This document shows positions 36,295 to 47,304 of a stretch of DNA of 64,000 bases, one piece after another (positions within the stretch are counted from its first letter, which is position 1; each line of letters begins with the position of its first letter). The stretch is from positions 1 to 64,000 of the forward strand of contig QVRM01002125.1 in assembly GCA_003439945.1 (NCBI GenBank), in the 5' to 3' direction. The position numbers and the translations under genes are program-made. The notes beneath the pieces are model-generated. The model worked only from the letters and a program-made list of their open reading frames with translations. It did no database searches and had not been told where the DNA came from. The stretch comes from Dermanyssus gallinae. Its lineage: Eukaryota; Arthropoda; Arachnida; Mesostigmata; Dermanyssidae.

Positions 36295-37824
36295 GTAGGT
36301 ATTTATCTATCTGCACGTATCTAACTAGCTGTGGGTGTCTGCGTGTGTCTGTCTGTGTGTGCGTGGGTGGGTGGGTGTTGTCACGTTTCTTGTCTGTCAT
36401 TGTTGACGTAACGTCTATACACGAAACAACCGAAAATGCACGTGTCCGATAAGACCATATATATACATATATATATAAAAATATATATATACATATATAC
36501 ATATATTTTTTTTATATATATTTAGCGCGTGCTACAATTATCATTGTCATACATGTATTGTGTTCAGTATATGTCTGAGAAAAGAACGTAACTTATCGCC
36601 AAATGGGCAATTGCTAATTGAACTTGCATGCGTCCATTTCGCCATATGCACTTAGAAATGAAAACTATAGGTGACTAGGTAGGCAGGATAAGTCAAAGCC
36701 ATTAAAAAATAAGTGGTATGCTAGCCTCCAGGCTCCCCCCGTGGCATACAAGATTGTTCAATATTGCATGTTTGGATTAATAGTAGTTAGTACGCAACAA
36801 GTTCAGTGCTACTGACCGAACTGCTAAGCGCGTTTAGCTGACAATATCTTACCCGTTTCGACGCGATTCCATGAAATAAAAACATCTCCCGCCGCACATA
36901 ACAGCGAATACAATCGACTCGGTTCTATGATGCAGCAGCATGTTGCACTGATTTGAATCCAGGACACATTGGTTGTACGTGCAGCAGTTCTATTAAGGGC
37001 AACAGACTAGGCAGGCGATCGACCGTCTTGGAAAATTGCTTTTGCCATCTTTTTCTACTTAATATATCTTACCAGCATATTTTGGCCCGAACTTATGTTG
37101 GCCGTCGTTCCGAAACGAAAACAGAAAATATATACATAGCACACAAATAGAGTGAGCTTACTTTCATTGTTTTATCGGATCAAAGTCCGAACGTACAATC
37201 CTATTCGTGAGACGTGTTCGCAGACGACGACGCCATGTAGGATGTATGTAAATCTTGTGCCCTTGAACGGCTGATAACTGGAGCCTCTAGCCTGCGACAT
37301 GTGAACACTGAAAGGATTCACCTAAACGAGAGGTAAAGAAAGGCTTAACTCGAGGCAGACTGTAAGTATTACTCAACGGACTTATAGCCAAGTGTAAAAA
37401 AATCCTACCTGAAAGGGCAGGTTACATGTACACAAGAGCAGCTATCATTGCCGCTATCCAAGATGATTTGATGGCACTTTTTTGTGGAAGAGGGATAAAT
37501 GCAGTTACGCGCTGCCGCTACGAGTGGGGAATATCACTTTCCAAGCTGTGTGGGATTCTACCCCAGCGGATGGATGTTACGTCGCTGAGACTCATGCCTA
37601 CTAAACGCAACTCCCCCCTTCAAATTTTGTTTCTGAAGAGATGCCAGAAAAGTGACACTAGACCTCGCTTAACCCTGATAAGCAAAATATTACTCCGATT
37701 TAAGTGCATAAATAAGGCGGACACAAATACGTCTTTATATCTCATTTGGTATATGTCAATGGAAAGGGGGGGTTGGATGATAATGCACCATCTTTTTATT
37801 TTATTGATACATCTGTGCTACCTG
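36295..37824. other. Non-coding DNA, no recognised gene
   Basis: Begins with possible intron sequence after a candidate donor and a TA/T-rich tract at about 36,455-36,525. No coding motif is seen. The frame at 37,426-38,004 plus is mostly unassigned, and its end is translated SINE. Confidence 0.45.
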
Positions 37825-37980
37825 TTTTTTTTTCGATCATGGTCGATTTTTAGTCCACTCCGGCATTCCTTGTCTAAATTGGGAACCATGAAAACCAATT
37901 TAAGAGTGGCCGGTCTGGGTTTCGAACCCAGGCCTTCCGAATGCGAGGCAAAAGCTTTTTCCACTAAGCCACCTTGTTCG
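37825..37980 (-). mobile_element. tRNA-derived SINE (S1), copy 2, minus strand
   Basis: The better-preserved S1 copy. On the minus strand: A box GGTGGCTTAGTGG, then GCCTCGCATTCGGAAGG, a perfect B box GGGTTCGAAACCC, body blocks CTTAAATTGG, CATGGTTCCCAATTT and GCCGGAGTGGAC, and an A9 tail (T9 on plus at 37,825-37,833). The tRNA-like region is about 70 bases long. The intact internal promoter boxes suggest recent activity of this family. Confidence 0.85.
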
Positions 37981-38749
37981 GTATGTCTCCTCGTAGTAGA
38001 CTAGACGGCTATATACAATAGGTGCAGATCGTTAAGCAGCAAAAGGGGCTTATGAACCTTACGCACCTCAGCACGTAAAGCTAGAACATTATTCTTGCGA
38101 GCACTTGTCAAAACAAAGATAAAAGTAATCTCCCCTCATGCATTAAGTAGTTCTAGATTTGTCCAGGCAATTCGTTTGCATATTATTAACTTTCGGGAGT
38201 TTGCGGGCTACCTGATAGCTTTTGACTCATGACGAGTGACACATAGCGATATTCTGCTTAATATCCTAGATGGGCCTTTACCGAAGTGTGGTAGCTTGCC
38301 GTGCATTTTCGTGGGTGGTTCAAATGTCAATATTAAAACCGACGCTCGGCCTCTGAAATATTTATCTTTTTTTCATGCGAAAGGATTTGCGCATGTAATT
38401 AATTCTATAACTCGCCCCTCTTCTAGTACACGCAGCATCAATCATATTGTAATAACAAATTGATTAAATCTTTGCAGTATTCAATCTTCTATGCTCGATA
38501 CATCGATGTTTTCCGACAATTTTCCGGTAGCTATATTGCGTCAATTGGAGGCCAACCTTCTCCTTAACATTCCCTGCATCTACTACCCAAAAGCATGTAA
38601 GAAGCATGACAGGCATCGCTAAGTTCTTGGACCGGGCCATTAAGGCCTCATGGCTGAATGTTGTTGACGCTTCTGGTGTCAACTCTGCCTTTCAGGCACT
38701 CCGGGCCACGCTCAAATTCATATACGAAAAAGCGTTTCTTATGTCTGAA

Positions 38750-38807
38750 CCCAACAATATATCAGGGATATGGGACAGGAATCCCATATTCCTGATACAT
38801 TGTTGGG
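38750..38807. repeat. 58-bp near-perfect inverted repeat
   Basis: Two 26-base arms starting CCCAACAAT, with two mismatches and a six-base loop. Located in the linker part of the decayed LINE. Confidence 0.9.
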
Positions 38808-39465
38808 CTTGTTTGTTTTTCTGCCGATCTTCGCAGGTTAAGACAAAATGATAACGAGCTGTCTCGTAGACATCATAGATTAAAAACTCCAGAGACTAGG
38901 ATGGCGTACTTGTCTCCCACAAAAAGATATCCAACCGCTGTTCGTGGGGCAAATAAGGGGTTCTATAGATCTCGGGTCGACGTTCTTAAAAACGATTCCT
39001 GAAAGTTCAGAAATAAGACGTGTGGTAAGTGTCGCGACGAGACAGAACTTCCTTCGGCCCTGTATGCAAACTCCGGTGATTCGTTAACTGACGCTTGGTT
39101 GTCGCACCGCGGAATCGTTTGGTTCAAATGAAGATATTCAGCGTCATTGCATTCATATATATATATACTGATTTAGCAATATGAGTATGAGAAAATAGTA
39201 GATGAGTTTGCTCTTGCTGCCGGTACCTGTCCCGAGGTGCTAAGGGCCATGGACTCTTTATAAACCGGTTGGAAGTATTGCAGTCTTGGTGTGCCTGCAA
39301 AACTACTGAAACTGAAGGCTCCATTTATAGCTAATGTTACTAACCTCTCGTTGCAAGCATGTGTGTTTCTAGACTGTTTTAAAACGTCTCATGTTGTCCC
39401 TCTATATAAGAAAAATGATGACAGATCTCTATCGTATAATTACCGTTCCAAATTTGTAGTTGTCT

Positions 39466-39511
39466 ACGTCTCAAAAATGTTCAACAAGGTTGTTGAACAT
39501 TTTTGAGACGT
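39466..39511. repeat. 46-bp perfect inverted repeat
   Basis: Twenty-two-base arms (ACGTCTCAAAAATGTTCAAC...) around a two-base centre. Compared with the intact relative, the RT frame here has about five extra codons including a stop, and these fall in the right arm. The right arm therefore looks like an inserted inverted copy of its neighbour. Confidence 0.9.
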
Positions 39512-40790
39512 GCTGCGTCGGCTGAATTGTCACTTGCAACATATTGCTTATGTCTCACCTGATCAGTTTGGCTTTCGCCATGTTCGGTCAACGGATGCAG
39601 CGCTTGTGGAATTGTGGCAGTATGTTGTTGACTCGGTAAAGACTGATAAGATCTGCTTAGGTGTTTTCCTTATTGTGGCGTCTGCTTTTAATTGCATTGA
39701 TCGTATTTTTTTACTCAAATTTTGGCGCACCTTAGCGGCGTGCCATCCACCGTCGGATAAAGCACGGGGCACCAGATTGGTACGGTGGAATCGTACTGAC
39801 ATAGTGTTGACATAGGAACACCGCAAGGCTTTGCAATATCATATTATTTTGCTAGGCTAGGAAGCTAATTAGCGTGCCAACGTCTTTCTAACTCCGGCCA
39901 CGTGTGGTGAATCACTCCTGTCTGATCAAGTGTCTGGGGGTGACTCTTCATGATAAGCTATCGTGGAAACCGCACTTAAACTATATAACTACTAAATGCT
40001 ATGAGGTCATTTCAGCGACGCATGAAACAGCGTGGGGTCCCCATGGCTTGCAATTCACTGTTCGTGCCCATCCTTTGCTGCGGAATTCCCCTGTGGGGAG
40101 GTGGGGATCATGGCATTTGTCGTAGAGCAAAGGTCGTACAAAATGACGCATTACGGGCAATACTCTCTACAAGACAGAGTAATTCTGTAGGGGACCTGTT
40201 TGTCACCCAAGGGCTTCTGCCACTTGCAAAGGCCTATATTCTGCGTGCAGATACACTCATACTTTTGGTGGACACTGCAACCCCTTTGACACAAAAAGAG
40301 TTAAGGCGCGGAGAAAAGCTACGATATTTAGGGTTTCCAGTACTCACAAAAAGATCAGCTCGTAAACCCTAAAGTGCCGGTTGCCTGAGATTTGGAATTT
40401 ACTACCCAACAGCCTAAAATATTGTACATCCCTAGGATTATTCAAGCGAGATTTAAAATATACCCCGTGTGCAGCTGATGAGCTCTTATATGTGGGTACT
40501 ACTATTGCTAGGCTAGTGGCCACCAGCTAGAGCTGCAGGACGAAGCTCATTGTATTGCAACCTATAGAGAGTCCTGACTACGGCTGAGGTAGTTGTCTGT
40601 TATAGGAACACGCCCTGTGGTGAATCTGTTACTTGTGATGTTACATACGATCGTTTGAGTATATCGTTTTTAGTATATCACACTATTATTTGATATCACC
40701 TTTATTTCACATCATAATTTTTGTGAGAATTCAAGCATTGTAAGATGCAGTTCCAGTAATAAACCACGTTGTCAATCAATCAATCAATAA

Positions 40791-43700
40791 TTATTAACTT
40801 CCATAGAGACAAAACTGTTTAACCTAACGTTCCCTAGCGAACTACCATACTCACAGAGAATGATTTGCTTAAGTCTGTTAGCTCGTTCATCTAGCTGCAA
40901 ATAAACTCTTACAACCAACAAAACCTCTTATTTCAAAAGTCTACTAACGACCTGGTAGCGTTATCTACCAACTGAGCCCCATACAAGCGTAGCCGGTGGT
41001 TTATCAAAGCATTTCTAGTGACAGATATAGAAGGGTCCTGACTTTTTCACGCCAGCATCGTTACAGATACATACCCTCCATCAGAAAACAACGTCGTAAC
41101 CAATTGGTTCATGGCTAGCTACATGCTGCATGAAAAACCGGCATCCTTCAGAAGTCTACCAATGATTACATTTGCAAATATTGTGTTTATTCCGGTTAGA
41201 TCTACTCGAGTAGGCCTGATCCGTGTCGGCTGTTCATAATGCAGGCAGGTACGCGGTAAGCGGCTTGTTTCTTTCGGCCGTTGGCTCGAGCGGAGGAAGC
41301 ATTTGTGGTAGCCGCCCTGAGTAATATGTGTATATGAGTCTGCGTGCGCCTATGCACTTATGTGTATACGCGTATATATGTTTTTATATTGGCCCCCACG
41401 TCCGTATACACCCACGTTCGGCCGAGCGCGAACTCACTGTGGTGGCCAATAGCCGCTACCACCGCCACCAGCCTCCAAAGCGACGTGAACTTTACCAGTA
41501 GCGACAACGTCATCAAATAAGACAGCAACAACGTCAACAAAGAAGCAGCTGTAGCAGCAAAAGCAACAATAACAACCGCCGCGCTAACAACAGGCGACAC
41601 AAACCACAGCGACGCCATGTCGCAATCACCAGAGGTCTTCGCTGTCTAGGCGGAGACGAAGTGAAGGTAGACCCGTTCACGAATCGCGGTCGCTCACCTG
41701 AGTTGTCGGGTGATGTCCGGTCCTGGCATCAACGGTGGTGGTGGTGGTTTGTCAGGCGCCAAACCTAACCCAGGTACAACAACGCTCGGCCATCATGAAT
41801 CACCTCAGACGCAAGACCTCAGGACCTGTGGCATCACCTGTGGTGGCGGCAGCAGTAGTAGTAACAACGGCAATAACAACAACCACATCACGCACGACGC
41901 CTGACAGCATCGTTGCCAATCTGCATGCAATCAGGCCCGTAACAGCGGCGGCGCCGACGGCAGAATCACCAGCGTGGCCTGGTGTTGTTGCCAAACAACA
42001 AACCCTCGCGCTTTGCTTGAGTGGTCCACACAAACGCTTTACGCACAGCGTCTTCCCCTCTCTTCCTCCACCTCCTCTGAGTGCTCTCTGGTTCTTCATG
42101 TTCTGGCCTTGTTCATTGACGCATTTGCTTACGCGCACGCTTGAACTCAACTTCCTATCTATTCTTTTAGTTCTTCTTTCCCCGGTTTCGATCTCTATCT
42201 CTTTCTGTCACTTTCTGACTTTCTCTATCTAGTTGTTCTGTCTTCTCCTTTTTCCTTCTACTCCAATTCTCGTACTGTTTTCTTATTTCGAACATAGGCG
42301 GGCTCTTCTTATTCGAGTCGGATAGACGATCTAGTGTACTTCAAGAATTGTATTTCTCTGAGTACTTGGCTCTGTTCCTCTCTCTCTCTCTCTCTCTCAC
42401 CACTTTGTCTTTGGTTCTGCTCCCCTTCCTTCAACGTGTGTCCTAATCTTCGTGTCATCTTGTTTTCATCTTCCTGCCTCATTATCAGTTGATTTTCCTC
42501 CCATATGCTCTAATCATATTGGTTTGTTCTAGCCTGGCTTTTCTGTTCTGTTTGTTTATCGTGATTTTGTTGTTGTTGTTGTTGCTGTTGCCGTCATCAT
42601 CTCGAACGTGGCCGCGCTACATCCCAAGCTCACCGCTGTCGTGGCGGCTTTCTGCAGTATGTCTTGACATGGGTCCTCCTCTCCGCTTGCCCACGAATAG
42701 TCGCAGTTTAAATCACGGCCGGCGCGAGCCCACGCTCAAGCTTCCTCTGTCCTGCTGGTTCTTTCTTCTTCTACTCTCAGTCGCTCAGTTTTGTAGAGGT
42801 TTGGGTTTGCGCAGTTTGGCCGCGCCCACCCGCAGTACGCCTACCCCATCCTGAGCCCTGTGACCTGCCCCGCAATCGTCGGTTTCCGACCCGGAAAGCC
42901 TATTTGTCTTGTATCAAATCGATGATACCTCATGTCCTCCTAGGTGTTGTTGTTGTTGCTGTTGTCGTTGTTGTTGTTGTTGTTGTTGCTGTTGTTATTG
43001 TTGTTGTTGTTGTTATTGTTGTTGTTGTTGACAATGCGACCGCTGCTGTAAGTCGTCGACGACGTAGTCATGTGGTCGCCCATTTTCTTAAACTCTCTCG
43101 TTCTACAATCACAGATCGTGCAGACAATTACAGACAGCCCACAGCCTGCTACATACGCTCGCACGCTCGCTTACCGCGCTGTGGTGTCGCGTTTGGCTTG
43201 TTCTTCACTACTTCACTCAGAGTCGGTCTCTACTCGACTTCACGCACGCCCTCACACCATGCTTAGACGTGCTCGACTACACGTGTTTGTATTCCGCTAC
43301 AGCTTTGCTACACACTCGGGTTCTCTGCCCCTGTGCTACTCCGCTGTTGCGCTGCTACTGCGTAGCTGCTACGTATTGCTCTCCGATACTGCTACTCGAT
43401 CTGGGGAACTTCTGTCGTCACAGCGAGTGACAGTATCGCTGCCGGCGTTCGTACAACTGCAACACGCATCTACATACACAGCCTCCTCTCCGCTTTCCCC
43501 GCGCTGGGTGATCGGGTCAACCTCGCACCCAGCGCGCTTATTACTTGTGAAGCATCTTCTTCAACTGCTCCCTATCTGCTGCTTCGTAGCTTTTCAACGA
43601 CGATCTCCTAGCTAGGCTGATGTGTGGGCACCATCGACAGCAGATTGTACTGTAACAGCTGATGTGCCTGCAACAACAACAACAACAACAACAAAAACGA

Positions 43701-44083
43701 CCTCGACGTCAGTTTCATTCAAGTCTTCACTGTCCGAATGCTGGCCGAATGCTGCTGGTCTGCTCTAGGGGCGGACCTTGTCAGATGATGGCGATAATGT
43801 TGATGGTAGCGATGATGCTGTTGAGGGTGATGGTGCCGCCGCCGCCGCAAAACTGGCAAACAACCGCCTTTTCCGCTGTAGTACGTGTAGTTGGTTGCTT
43901 GAACATAATCGCCTAGGTATATATATGTATGCATGAACGTGTGTATCTGTTTGTATTCCTGTAGGCACTACCGTTTATCGTTGAGTACGACATCCGACCG
44001 ACTCCGAGTTGTACATGAGGCTATATGCGTGGCGGCCAGCGGCCAGCACTTCGTGGTTGTATATCGTGGGTCGTAGGTATATA
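40791..44083. other. Non-coding DNA; start of triplet-repeat-rich territory
   Basis: 40,791-41,300 is AT-rich; a tRNA-like GGCTCAGTTGGTAGATAACG lies on the minus strand near 40,955-40,975 without a matching T arm. From about 41,300 the sequence becomes GC-richer, with CAA/CAG-type tracts at about 41,510-41,600 and 41,850-41,890, (GTT)n at 42,943-43,030 and (CAA)n at about 43,670-43,697. 42,040-42,500 is pyrimidine-rich. A hairpin with arms CGCGCTGGGTG/CACCCAGCGCG lies at 43,500-43,535. The long frame 43,070-43,615 has no domain. Probably intron or upstream DNA of an unidentified gene. Confidence 0.5.
42943..43030. repeat. (GTT)n-rich triplet tract
   Basis: About 29 triplets, mostly GTT with a few GCT, GTC and ATT. 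Produces poly-Val and poly-Asn frames that are not genes. Confidence 0.9.
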
Positions 44084-44110
44084 CAGGTAGTTCTACAAGT
44101 TCTTAAAATG
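44084..44110 (+). repeat. mariner terminal inverted repeat, left
   Basis: 27 bases, paired with 45,347-45,373 with one mismatch at the third position. Confidence 0.95.
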
Positions 44111-44149
44111 AAAACCAAGAATTTTCCAAATCTTGTTTTTAATTTTTTC

Positions 44150-45196
44150 TTATTCGATATACTCCCCGAGAAGCTCAATACACTTTTCCCACCGAGATTT
44201 CAGAGCATTTATACCTCTTGAGTAGAATTCCGCGTCTTTAGACTGAAAATAGGCATTGACAGCAGCCTTGACCTCTTCATTGCTAGAAAAACGCTTTCCA
44301 CCGAGACTATTCTTCAAATGTCCGAAGAGGAAATAATCAGAGGGGGCCAGGTCTGGAGAATAGGAAGGTTGTTCAATAAGTTCGAACCTCACTTGGGCCA
44401 GTTTTGCCGTTGCTTGCCGCGACTTGTGTGCGTGAGCATTGTCCTGGTGAAACAGGACAACCTTCTTCTGCAAAGCGGGCCGTTTCACGATGAGTTCTTG
44501 ATTGAGGCAGTCCAACAGTCTTGCATAATATTCTCCCGTGATCGTTTTACCGCTCTCAAGGTAGTCGACCAGAATTATTCCACGTTGGTCCCAAAAAACC
44601 GTAGCCATCATCTTTCCGGCCGATGCCGATGTCCGCACCATCTTTGGAGGTCCTTCACCAGGTGCACACCGTTGACGAGATGCTTCTTGGGTCTCGGGAG
44701 TGTAGTGATGGGCCCAGCTTTCATCGACGGTCACGAATCTGCGCTAAAAATCCGACGGATTTTTCGACATCTTGGCCAAATTTCGCTGTGAAGCGGAAAC
44801 ACGCGCGTCGTTCTGGCCTTGGTTGAGCAAATGCGGCAGCCATTTTGCTCTGAGCATTTTCATCTTCAAGTTTTCGTGCAGGATGAAATGCACTCTACCC
44901 AAACTGATTCCCAAGGCCTCCGCTATCTCCCTAATGTTCACTCGCTTATCTGCGGCAACGATTTTCCGCACTTTTTCCACGTTTTCCTCATCAGTTGCCG
45001 TTTTTGGGCGTCCTGAACGTAGTTCATCCTCGGTGCTCCTGCTGCCTCTTTTTAACTCATTAATCCAGTTGGAAACAGTGGCAAAATATGGCGCAGAGTC
45101 ACCGTACACCTCGTCTAACTCAGTTTTCACTTGGGTCGCATTCCAACTTTTGAAATAAAAACGCTTGAAAACCACTCGAAACTCTTTTTTCTCCAT
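44150..45196 (-). pseudogene. mariner transposase with one nonsense codon
   Basis: Codes for the cut-and-paste transposase that binds the TIRs and inserts at TA. The frame spans 349 codons from ATG at 45,196 to a stop at 44,150-44,152, the standard family length. The N-terminal two-helix-turn-helix DNA-binding region includes ATVSNWINELKRG and GRPKTATDEENVEKV. Catalytic triad: D in TVDESW, D in FHQDNAHAH, and D in LAPSDYFLF, with 34 residues between the last two. The only lesion is TAG at 44,744-44,746, just before the first catalytic Asp, where relatives have a coding residue (commonly Leu, TTG). It cannot make full-length protein unless the stop is an error or is read through. Confidence 0.95.
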
Positions 45197-45346
45197 TTTT
45201 TAAAATCACGCCGATACGTTGCACGGGAAAAGCGATCAAACGAAATCGCAACGGCCAATCACCATAATATTTTGACTGCTAGCAATCGAAAAGTTGCCGT
45301 TTCCAATAGCGGTGAAAGCGCGAAAAAATTCGAATTCTAAAAAGCT

Positions 45347-45371
45347 CATTTTAAGAACTTGTAGAACTACT

Positions 45372-45373
<2 letters not shown>
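45347..45373 (-). repeat. mariner terminal inverted repeat, right
   Basis: Reverse complement of 44,084-44,110 with one mismatch. Confidence 0.95.
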
Positions 45374-45421
<48 letters not shown>

Positions 45422-45907
45422 TATATATGTATATATAATTTGATCGTGCTGGGCCAAGGCCAGCCTCGAACTCGTCTAGGCGCCTAGCTTGGCAACGTTC
45501 AAGACAACTGGAAACGAAGCAACAACGAGTGTTCGGCCGCCGCCCTGCAGGCCCTCCGAGAGCGCCAAGCAGCTGCCCCAGTTCTCTGCCAGCCAGTGCC
45601 GTGTTTGGCTTTCGTTCTTCGAACCCGGCACAGCAGCCTGGCCACCCACGATGATGGGTTGAGCTATACCGGCGACACCGGCGGCGGCATTCGAGCTCTC
45701 GACCTTTGACATACTATCTTAGATATACCATAGCCGAGCAGCACGACTCGTTGCCGCGTTGTGCGAGTGTGCAATGATCGGCTTCAGGTCGCCGGTAATG
45801 AGAAAGCTAATTGCTTGAAACAACACGGAAGCACAGGTAGCTAAAACAAATTATGTATGTGTACGAGCATATATGTATATTTATATATATATATATATAT
45901 ATATATA
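45374..45907. other. (TA)n-flanked spacer between two DNA transposons
   Basis: Begins with (TA)n (45,374-45,437) and ends with (TA)n (about 45,880-45,907). The middle is unique-looking GC-moderate DNA with no convincing gene. The frame at 45,476-45,712 minus, rich in Ala and Gly, has no motif. Confidence 0.6.
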
Positions 45908-47211
45908 CAGGGTGCGTCAGCTAAATTCAGACAAATTTTGGCGGGCTACCCAGCATAGACGGAAGGCGTTAATTCAGATCGGTTTGCGTTAGCAGACAGC
46001 CCACTCACAATAGAACAAAAACGCATTGTCATCATGGACGCCCACCGCAACTTAAGTCCAGAATATGACCGAAGAACAACTGTTATCCAATTGCTTTGTG
46101 CCGGACATCGACCAGCCGAAATCGTCAACATCACTGGATTTTAAAGAGCAACGGTCTACGACATTGCCCGACGCTACAGAGATGCAGAAGAGACAGGGCT
46201 AGGTAGTGCAACACCTAAAAGGAAGATTCACAACCGCCGACGAGAAGTGAGGACGCCAAACGTGATCAAAATGGTGCAAAACTGCGTTTTTAAGGATCCA
46301 AGTCTATCGATGCGCCGATTAGCGATCAAATTCAATATGAGTGATTGTTCTATGCGTCGGATTATCAACGAAGAACTGCGCTACACGTCTTACACGTTTA
46401 AAGTCAGACAGATGTTGTCTCAGGCCGCGAAAAATAAGAGGATAACTTGCTGCCATCTCATCCTCACGTTTTTGAGACACGAAATGGCGGGACATCTTCG
46501 ATTCTTCTCCGACGAAAAAATCTTCACCATTGACCAAAAACATAACCCGAAAAATGACCGGTGGCTCGCAAAGAACCCTGAGGATGTACCAATCGTGCAT
46601 AGAACCAAACAACCTGCCAGTGTGCACGTCCTAAGTGTTGTGTCGAATGAAGGAGACGTGATGCCCCCACACTTTTTTGACAGACACGAAACCGTAACAA
46701 AGGAAGTGTATTTACGTGTTCTGCGAAGCGTGGTAAAACCATGGATTGGTAGAGTGTCCAATGGAAGACAATATGTCTTTCAACAAGACGGCGCTCCCGC
46801 CCACACCAGTAATCTCGTCCAGGATTGGCTACGGGGCAACATGACGGCGTTCTGGGACAAAACGATATGGCCCCCTAGCAGTCCAGACTTGAATCCCCTA
46901 GACTTCTATGTATGGGGCGTTGTTGAGCAAGAGACTAACAGGTCTCGATATGCAAATACAGAAGCGCTACGCAGAGCCATTGTCGAGTCGTTCAAGAATC
47001 TCAATCCGCTAACTTTGAAGAAGACCTGCGGGCGCTTTCGCGCCAGAATTGAAAGTGTAATTGCTGCTGGTGGTGGCTACATTGAATAAAAATGTTCCTC
47101 AGGAGTGTACCTAACGGCACGAAAAAAAATTGCCGAAATATCTGTTTTTCTTTAGACATAAATTGCGAAACGGGCGATGACGTTTAGTCCGGATTTAATT
47201 TACGCACCCTG
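45908..47211 (+). mobile_element. maT-like Tc1/mariner transposon (DD37D)
   Basis: About 1,304 bases with imperfect terminal inverted repeats: both ends start CAGGGTGCGT, with further scattered matches (AAAT, GGAC/AGAC) over roughly 25 bases. TA flanks lie at 45,906-45,907 and 47,212-47,213. One transposase gene in plus orientation with DD37D spacing, the signature of the maT group. It sits 534 bases from the mariner, with (TA)n on both sides. The more diverged TIRs suggest an older insertion than the mariner. Confidence 0.9.
46034..47089 (+). pseudogene. maT-like transposase (DD37D) with one nonsense codon
   Basis: The frame runs 352 codons from ATG at 46,034 to TAA at 47,087-47,089, with one internal TAA at 46,142-46,144 (codon 37) inside the N-terminal helix-turn-helix (IVNITGF then stop then RATVYDIARRY). 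After that it is uninterrupted. Catalytic triad: D in FFSDEKIF, D in FQQDGAPAH, and D in LNPLDFYVW, with 37 residues between the last two. In Tc1 proteins the third residue is Glu; here it is Asp, which fits maT. A restart downstream of the stop would lose the first DNA-binding helices. Confidence 0.9.
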
Positions 47212-47225
47212 TATATATATATGTA

Positions 47226-47302
<77 letters not shown>
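47212..47302. repeat. (TA)n microsatellite, long
   Basis: TA array of about 90 bases with TG interruptions near the left end. It abuts the right end of the maT element; the element's target TA is its first unit. Confidence 0.95.

Positions 47303-47304
<2 letters not shown>

Larger units (their letters stand above)
38236..40790 (+). mobile_element. Decayed jockey/CR1-like LINE with endonuclease and RT remnants
   Basis: The same family as the 23-kb copy, but longer and much older. Endonuclease remnants: IFVGGSNVN (a changed GDFN motif), TRPSSSTRSINHIV and SDNFPVA (a changed SDHFPV), at about 38,302-38,535. A linker follows (38,606-39,120) with KRYPTAVRGANKGF. RT remnants: PAKLLKLKA, VPLYKK, YVSKMFNKVV, VSPDQFGFR and an altered motif A VASAFNCIDR. 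Motifs B and C are deleted or unrecognisable around 39,800-39,900. CLGVTLHDKLSWKPHL and RRAKVVQNDALRAILS resume at 39,925-40,170. It ends with AATAAACCACGTT and a (TCAA)n tail at about 40,758-40,790. Stops and frame changes are frequent. Confidence 0.8.
44084..45373 (-). mobile_element. mariner transposon (DD34D), nearly intact
   Basis: A 1,290-base element, the usual mariner size. Terminal inverted repeats of 27 bases (44,084-44,110 and 45,347-45,373) begin CAGGTAGTTCTACAAGTTCT on the left and differ at one position on the right. TA dinucleotides flank both ends (44,082-44,083 and 45,374-45,375), the expected target duplication. One transposase gene on the minus strand carries a single nonsense codon. 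Near-identical TIRs and an almost intact frame point to recent activity. Insertion was into or beside (TA)n DNA. Confidence 0.95.

Noticed and set aside
40940..40990. tRNA-like string GGCTCAGTTGGTAGATAACG on the minus strand
   Set aside because: A D-arm-like stretch only; no anticodon stem or T arm can be formed from the following sequence.
42943..43030. Possible repeat array resembling CRISPR
   Set aside because: A simple triplet microsatellite in a eukaryotic genome, with no spacer-repeat structure.
43070..43615. 181-codon frame on the plus strand
   Set aside because: Leu/Ser/Arg-rich composition of GC-rich DNA, no domain, and adjacent to triplet tracts.
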